DNA from: Tetradesmus obliquus
Taxonomy: Eukaryota; Chlorophyta; Chlorophyceae; Sphaeropleales; Scenedesmaceae
DNA: 64,000 bases
Direction of reading: 5' to 3'
Assembly (NCBI GenBank): GCA_030272155.1
Contig: CP126205.1
Location: 484,501-548,500, forward strand
In this document: one piece after another, positions 46,068-64,000 of the stretch
Position numbering within the stretch: the first letter of the stretch is position 1
Layout: each line of letters starts with the position of its first letter
Made by a program: the position numbers and the translations under genes
Notes under the pieces: generated by a model
Database searches by the model: none
The model's input: the letters and a program-made list of their open reading frames with translations, nothing else
Told to the model about the DNA's origin: nothing

Positions 46068-48815
46068 GCTTGATCTCTTCTTGCTTTTATGCTGCCCCAG
46101 CAAGCAGCTCGAGCCTGCTGCGGTGATGTGTGCGCAGCGCTAACACCTGCTGTGCTGGAGTTCTGCTGGAACACATGCCATCACCGCATCAGTACTCAGG
46201 TAGGTGGGCAGCAGGTAGAGAGTCCAGCGAAACGATGGTAACAACTCTACACGTTACTGCCGACAGCAGGTGATATCTGCTCAGCCAAAGCTACCCCTTG
46301 CAGCTGCTCCTCCTGCTGCTGCTGCTGCTGCCGCTGCTGCTGCTGCTGCTGCTGCTGATCCCGCCTCCTGCTGCTGCTGAATCCGGGAGTCGTTGATGGC
46401 AGCAGTACTAACTGCAAGTTTGTTTTGTTTTCTGTGCTATATCGTCCTGAAGGCTTCCGCGCTCGCAGAACTACTGGCTCGCGCTCTTTCTGATCAGAAT
46501 CCTGTCAGCGCAATTACCGTATACAGAGTTGCAGGAATTATTGTGGGAAAACATAGGAAAGTCACCTCGCGTTTATTACACCAAAGTTCGTTATTGCCTT
46601 GCTTCCAACACAGCCCTTGCACCTGGAACCCTTCACACCCTGTGATAAATTCTTGCAGGACGGTCCTGGGTGACCTGGCGACAAAGCAGCCCATGCCGTC
46701 AACTGGAAAACAGCCGTCAAGCGACCTCAGGTGCCAGCACAGGAAGTCATGTACTTGCAGCAGATCGCAGCAGAGCACGACAGCACCACACATCACCAGC
46801 ATGCCTTCAGCGCTGCCAGCAAACAGAAGGCTGGCTGAATGCGCCCTCTCCCGCCATACCCCCTCTCCCACCCGCAGCTGCAAGTGGCCGAATGGCAGTC
46901 AAATAGCACTGCATCCCCATGAAGCCAGCAACCCCTAGCGGCCTGGCTAGGAGGTGCCTGAGTCCTAGGAGGGCTATATAGCCTATATATGTCAGGCTAC
47001 ACTGCATACGCCCAACAAACTGATTCACACCAGCGCACTGCTGCCATCTGAGCAAGGCATTGCAGCACGCATGCAGCTGTTGCAAAGCCCACTGCAATAG
47101 CATGACACAAAAAGCATTGAAAGCAGTGGGCAACGCCATCGCCACAGCAGCAGGATAACACAAGCCGGGTGCCAGGCTCAGCAGCTGGCTGGCGCAACCC
47201 ACACTGCATCCCAGCTGCACCTCAAACACCAAGTGAAGGACCTCCACATAGTACACCGCAGTCAACATACAATGCAGCATGCCAGCTGCTCGCCTGTGAG
47301 ATTGAGTCAGCTTCCAACCTCACAACCTGCCACCAGCATCAGCTAGTACGCCAGCCAACGACAGCTGCCTGCCACCAGGCCCTGTCAACCTCACCCCGGC
47401 TCAACCCCAAAGCACAGCCACAAACACACACCATTGCTGGCCAGCCAGGCGCCTAAGCACAGCCTGCCAACAGAGCAACACACACACAGCCCTGAAGGAC
47501 CCCAGACCCAATCATCCCCTCTCTCAATAGGTCCATCGCCCCCCACTAACACGGTGTTATACCCTCCCTGAACAGGTCCCCTACCAAATGCAAGCCGCTG
47601 TCATGCCAGCAGGGTTGAAACATTGTATAGCACAGAGCACGTGCGTGCTGCCTAGTACCCTGCTGTTTTCAAGCCAGATATGATGTAGCAACTCCATCGG
47701 TTGAGTTGGGGGGACAACACGTTCACGCCAGGCATGCACCACTGAAGCTGCAGCACAGCACGCAGCCTGCCGCCAGAGCATGCACAACAGCAAGCAGGTT
47801 GGGTTGACATATAGTATTCTGTTTCTAACGCCAAGCCAGCTGAGCAAGCGCACGCTGCCAATGGCGCAACCAAAGCAGCATAGATGCCATGTGGCATGTA
47901 TGCTGCCGCTAAGCGCGGTGTGCATGCACCACAATACGTGCACACACCTTGGATTGAGTTGGGTAGGCTTGTCCCACTCTGCACTGGTTTGTATGCATAT
48001 TGCATGACCAGTAAGCTGAACACGCTCGTACGGACAGCACATGTAATTGCAGCTCCCAAGAAGATGAGCACACTGCACAGCAACTCACGCCAGCCTGGCA
48101 CAGGCCGCGCCAGCGGCTGAAGTAGCTGCGCGGATTGGATTCAATTGGAGCAGGTTCTAGGCTATGTCGATAAGTTTGACAAGCAAGCCACACGCAACGT
48201 GCAATAGTACTCAACACTGGGGCCCGCCTGGCACAGCCACCAGGGTAGGCTACACGTCACAACTCTTACAGCTGCAAGGCAATATGCATGCAGCTTTGTG
48301 GTGCAGAAACAGCAAGGGCAAGCACACAAGACAGCAGCTGGCATTGCTGCGCTGGTGTGTCTGCCGCCAGCATGCATTGCACAAGGGTACTGGTATGGAA
48401 CAAGTAGTAATTCTGATGCACACCAAGACATCTAACCTTTTGCATGATTGCCTGTTGATGTCAGCGTGCTTGCAAACCACAGCCCAAAGCATGCACGTAT
48501 CATGTGAATGCGCCGTATATATCCTGTTGTCAACATACGGCTCCTGGCTCATCACTCGGCAGGCAAGGCCCCAATGCTGTGACCCTGGCCCCCTGCAGAC
48601 TCCGATGCCTCGACGATACCATACATATTGTAACACATACGACCACAAAGCACTAATTAGTTACGTAATACACACACACAGCCATATACCCTGCAGCACA
48701 AGATCACGCTGGCGCAACACCAGCACAAACAAAAGCAGCGGACAGTAACAACAAACGGCCCACACACATGCATTGGTGCAGAGCAGCATCTGCAAAAGGG
48801 TGCAGCCGCCGCAGC
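46068..48815. other. 2.7-kb region without a confident gene
   Basis: A CTG microsatellite lies at 46313-46378. AT-rich palindromic text (GGCTATATAGCCTATATATG) at 46971-46990 resembles a TATA region but has no gene start nearby. A plus-strand frame of 181 codons at 46393-46938 lacks a known domain. The part near 48.8 kb should contain the 3' UTR of the cation ATPase; a minus-strand TGTAA lies at 48267-48271. I see nothing else. Confidence 0.45.
46313..46378. repeat. (CTG)n microsatellite
   Basis: A CTG-rich tract with a few interruptions (CCG, ATCCCGCCT) in the spacer between the ITPase and ATPase genes, upstream of the ITPase start. Confidence 0.9.
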
Positions 48816-60349
<11,534 letters not shown>

Positions 60350-62373
60350 GCTGTTGACTATGCTGCATACGTTGACAGCACACCGAGAGTCAGCAGTTCC
60401 AAGGATGCTTCCAATATGTTTGGCAGTTGTACGTTTGAACCTCTAACACGCTTATAATCCAACACAGATGTATGCTGGTAGTACAGGACGAAGCCTTGGC
60501 TGGGCTGCCAGCGTGGTGGTGGTCTTAGAAGCACATGACGTCCACTAACACCATCACGTCACGAGGCAACACGTGCCAAAAGTTGACTTGAAGGCGCGCG
60601 TTCCAAAGCCTTGAACACCCGATGAGTTTACAGATCAGTAGTCTACGTGGTTGTTGGGCCGAACATTCATCTCTCATTGGCTTAGGAGGCTGATCTGCCT
60701 ACACACCGTGTGACTGCGTGCAGCAGCATTCAAAGTTTGCATGCGATCTGCAGGACAATCATGCCTTGATCAAGAGCAGCTGAGAAGCTCCAAGATGTCA
60801 GTACCAACAACAGGCTGGTTCTTCGCCCAGGAAGCTTCGGAAGCAACAGCTGCCGCCGACCTCTGCCTGCCACCATCTTAAGATGGTGCAAGCTTGCACC
60901 ACTGGCAGCTGCAGGTGGATGCTGTGCCAGCACCTGACAGCAGCATCTCCCACAAGAGTTGCAGTTGCAAGAACGATGTCAACACAACCTTGATTGTTGG
61001 TTAATTGGACTGAACTCAATCCTGCGGGGTCGCAGCACCGCCTCTGAAAAAAGTGTCATGGTCATCAAAAATTGACAATCAGGTTACCTTTCAGCCAATG
61101 ACATGCAGCATGTGTGAAAACAGCATAATGTTCCCACAAGCAGGCAGCACAGCAGCTTGAAATCTTACTGACTGTCTGACTGAAGAACGGCTGACTCAAA
61201 AGCAGGAGACGGCAGAAACACAACTTTGTAGAACCTGGTGCTGGCCTTGCTCCTCTCAAGGCCCACAGTAGGACTCCTGTTTGCTGTACAAGAGCTGATG
61301 CTTATGACTGCTGTGTATCATAAGGCCGACAATGCACTTATATGCCTGCAGCATCTTCAATGCAGAGCAGGCGCACACAACTGCACATTGCAAGGCATAC
61401 CAAGGTTGAAGCAGGGCATCACAAAGCAAGGGCATGACAGCGTTGCAACAGCTGCGGCCCTCCACTCATCATGTCATGCAGGTGGCAGTGCTGCTACAGA
61501 GCTGTCTGTAAGAACAGCGAGCCACAAACCACGTGTGCCACACCCTGAATCCGCTGTACTCTTCAGGAACAATACTTGAACGCAATGCATCCAGCGTGCA
61601 GGTATACAGCAGGTGTGCAGCAGCCAATAAGCAATGATGACATGTAGTCAACATCCTGCCCTTGCAGGACATGGTCACGGAACTGTATCACATGTAGTGA
61701 ACCATGCATGTATGTGTACCACGCAACACTGGGCTGCGCTCCCCTGCATGCAGGCACGCTGTGCTTGTACACGACACATGCCTTGGTCACTACTCAGTAC
61801 TGGCGCCCTACAGAAAAAACTCAGCATGCTGCTGCTCTCTGCTGCTGCTGAGGCACATCCTGCACAAAACCGAGGTGGAAAGCCATGCATCCATGTAGAT
61901 CACTGATGAACAGTTGCTGTGGTAAACATAATTGTCGTTGTGACGCGCGGTCACGGCTAGCAGCCTTGCACCTGACAGTACTGCTATCACTTAGTTGATC
62001 ACTTGCCCTTACGCTGCCACCCACGTCACAGTTCGGGTCACCACGTGGCATGTAGCCGGGCATCAACTTAAAGAGTTCGCAACACTACATGCCTGGCGGA
62101 CATGGCACACCAGGAAAGTCACCTCCCAGCTGGCAGCTGATTGCGCAGAGGCGCATGAGCCACCTTGCAAAAGCATTTAGTAAACTATATCACTAGTCTG
62201 CTCATCTTGACAGCACTGCTGCCATTGTCTTGCCCTACCTTGTTTCACTAGTTTCTTCAAGAGGCCAAGAATCCCCTGGCCGCCAAACCCAACCCCATTG
62301 CCCACGACCCTGCTTCGCAGCATCTACACAGCTGCAAGCACGGCCGTCCATCCTACGCCGCATCCCTTGCCCC
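60350..62373. other. 2.0-kb intergenic region
   Basis: This contains the promoter side of the ATPase gene (start 60349) and the 3' side of the transporter gene (stop at 62374). It has almost no CTG repeats and lower GC than the genes. No frame above ~110 codons shows a known motif, and I see no RNA gene. Confidence 0.5.
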
Positions 62374-64000
62374 TCACGACTTGACGTCCTTCTCCCGAGG
62401 CGTGTGGCTGTCCGGCTGCTGCTCCCCCACTGTGCGTGGCAGCTTTGGCGGCTTCTCCCTGAGGGGAGCTTGCTGGAACAGCGAGCCGCCAGCCAGGCCT
62501 AGCACCAGGAAGGCTAGCTGCACCGGTGATGCATGCTGGTCCCAAATGAGCAGGTTGAGCACTACTGAGCCCAGCTTGCACACCACGCCCACCACCACGC
62601 CAGCCGTGGCTGACACATTGCTGCGCATCAGGTAGCCTGCGCAGCACAGCAAGGGCGACATGTTGAGATGCAGCCCTGAGCATGTTCCTGCAAGCGACTG
62701 GAGAGTGCTGGACTGAGCAAGTGCAACTGGCTGCGACGCTGGCACATCACAGGCAATGAAGCTGGCGGTCAAATTCGCCGCACTCCACACATCAAACAGT
62801 CTAACATGATGTACTGCTGTGTCATCAGCATGTGCACCGCCCCGCACACAGGCCCTGCCTGGCAGCACCTACCTGCATGACTCATGCACACGCCCACAGC
62901 GCACGACAGGCACAGCAGGAACAGCTGAGCGTGCGTGAAGTGTGTCTGCTGCAGCAGCTGGTGCTCTGTGCGGCACAGCGGGAACACCACCAGCAGTGCC
63001 AGGCCTGACAGCAGGTTGGTGTAGTACACACGGCCCCAGTTGCTCATGTGCACTGTGTCGCACACGTGCTTCACGTAGCACGCCTCAAACAAGAAGAAGA
63101 TGTACCTGCACAGCAGCAGGGGCAGCACGCAGGGCAGCCGTGAGCAGCCTGGCTGGCTGAGATGTGCACACTGATGGCGAGGGGCAAGGCAGCTCAGCAG
63201 CTGCTTGCAAATCTGGTGATGCGCAACATTCACGCGCTGCTGCAGTACGGCAAGTCAAGCACAGCCAGGTCGACGCCGGGTAAACAAGCAGTGCCAGCGC
63301 CAATGGTTGCTGCTGCTCACCACACACACAGCCAGGTGTATGCCTCCAGCTTGAAGCCCTGGTCGTAGTAGGTATAGCCAGAGCAGGACAGGATGAGCAG
63401 CAGGATGCTGAAGATGCTGCGGCCGCCCGGCAGCTTGCGCCCCAGGAACAGGTAGTCAAACACGGACAGCACGAGTGGCGTGGAGGACCGGAAGGTGATG
63501 AAGGTCTCCACGTTGCTGTACACCAGCACCTTGATGTTGGCTGCGCGCGCATGATTGTTTGCAGAGAGTTTGCAGGAAACGGATGACGGTGAGAGTTTGC
63601 AGGAAATGCCCTATATCCACGCTGTTGCCAGTCTATAATGAACACGGAAGCCCCAGCAAACTGGCCACACAATCAGCATAGACAAGAGGAGAGCATGGTG
63701 TTCTTGCCACCAAGGTGACGTTTGCGGGAAGTGAATATACGGCGTAAAAGCATGCAAAGTGGCATGCGCGGGTTCTGCTGTTTGCCAGCACTGCCAAGCC
63801 AGGCAGTTGCAGCTATTGCTACAGCTGCGACTATGGTATTGCTGGCATATGTAGGTACATGGTGCTGGTGTATGCAGCTGCGTGTCCCATCATTGCTGCT
63901 GATGAAACAGTAAACAAGCAGCACTCACCAAACACAGTGCCCAGGAAACCGACAATGATCAGCAAGAAGGGCCGCACAAGCCGCCACTGCAGTTTCTCTG
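62374..64000 (-). CDS. Nucleotide-sugar transporter (GONST-like), 5' end outside the window
   Basis: Four exons are visible: 64000-63929, 63540-63321, 63105-62873 and 62636-62374. They join in phase to 262 residues of a protein whose first part lies beyond the window. The text EKLQWRLVRPFLLIIVGFLG continues into NIKVLVYSNVETFITFRSST and PLVLSVFDYLFLGRKLP. Then come YVKHVCDTVHMSNWGRVYYT and a final pair of helices (VVVGVVCKLGSVVLNLLIWD). The NVETFI-x-FRSSTPLVLS-x-x-DYLFLGR text is typical of GDP-sugar carriers of the plant GONST group (DMT/TPT superfamily). These exchange nucleotide-sugars for nucleoside monophosphates across Golgi membranes. About seven membrane segments are present here. The C-tail is charged and ends KDVKS. 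Substrate cannot be told from sequence alone. I saw no exon-end copies in its introns. Confidence 0.88.

Noticed and set aside
46393-46938. A 181-codon plus-strand open frame starting with a hydrophobic stretch.
   Set aside because: There is no recognisable domain and no flanking splice logic. Its Ser/Pro/His-rich remainder looks like random translation of CAG-rich DNA. I list the region as unassigned.
46970-46992. A TATA-like palindrome GGCTATATAGCC.
   Set aside because: No gene start lies within a plausible distance on either strand, so I do not call it a promoter.

Overview
The window is nuclear DNA of a eukaryote, most likely a chlorophyte green alga. Genes are split into many short exons with GT-AG introns (donors mostly GTGAG or GTGCG, acceptors mostly TGCAG). 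CTG/CAG repeats are very dense and run through exons and introns as poly-Ser, poly-Ala and poly-Gln. Some genes have a chlorophyte-type TGTAA a short way past the stop. The proteins include an ARF-GEF of the BIG family and an algal-style bZIP. A Scenedesmaceae-like alga would fit the composition, but I cannot prove the genus. I saw no rRNA, tRNA, CRISPR array or complete transposon.

Layout. 1-3932 (-): 3'-truncated gene for a secreted alginate-lyase-superfamily protein. 5654-10592 (-): secreted subtilisin-like (S8) protease with its own signal peptide, a beta-sandwich-like N-domain and an I9-type prodomain. 11502-12395 (+): small uncharacterised three-exon gene, divergent from the protease. 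12396-16342: mostly unexplained, with one weak coding candidate near 14.1-14.3 kb. 16343-19363 (-): bZIP transcription factor, divergent from 20271-37362 (+), a 30-exon BIG-type Sec7 ARF guanine-nucleotide exchange factor of 2,114 aa. 37.4-41.8 kb: no confident gene. About 41.8-43.76 kb (-): uncharacterised membrane protein. 44535-46067 (-): DUF84/YjjX-type inosine/xanthosine triphosphatase. 46.1-48.8 kb: no confident gene. 48816-60349 (-): 17-exon P2-type cation-transporting ATPase of 1,095 aa. 60.35-62.37 kb: no gene. 62374-64000 (-): nucleotide-sugar transporter, truncated at its 5' end. For the eight recognisable genes except the membrane protein I placed every exon by hand. All reading phases close across every splice junction, which is strong internal support for the models.

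The most unusual signal is in the introns. Most of these genes carry degenerate, same-orientation copies ('echoes') of the exon end that borders the intron, and each copy includes the splice site. Copies of an exon start, with acceptor, lie upstream of the true exon. Copies of an exon end, with donor, lie downstream. I count more than 35 such copies at about 20 exon ends. The extreme case is a 12-unit, 62-bp minisatellite in intron 13 of the ATPase, where every unit holds an acceptor and the start of exon 14. The pattern is what repeated local tandem duplication across splice junctions would give, and it appears to be a main route of intron growth here. Some copies keep an open frame and both splice sites, so they could be alternative exons.

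Functionally, the protease and lyase-like protein look like cell-wall or extracellular-matrix factors. The ARF-GEF, the nucleotide-sugar transporter and the P2-type ATPase fit the endomembrane system. The ITPase is a nucleotide-pool housekeeping enzyme. No operon-like logic links them.
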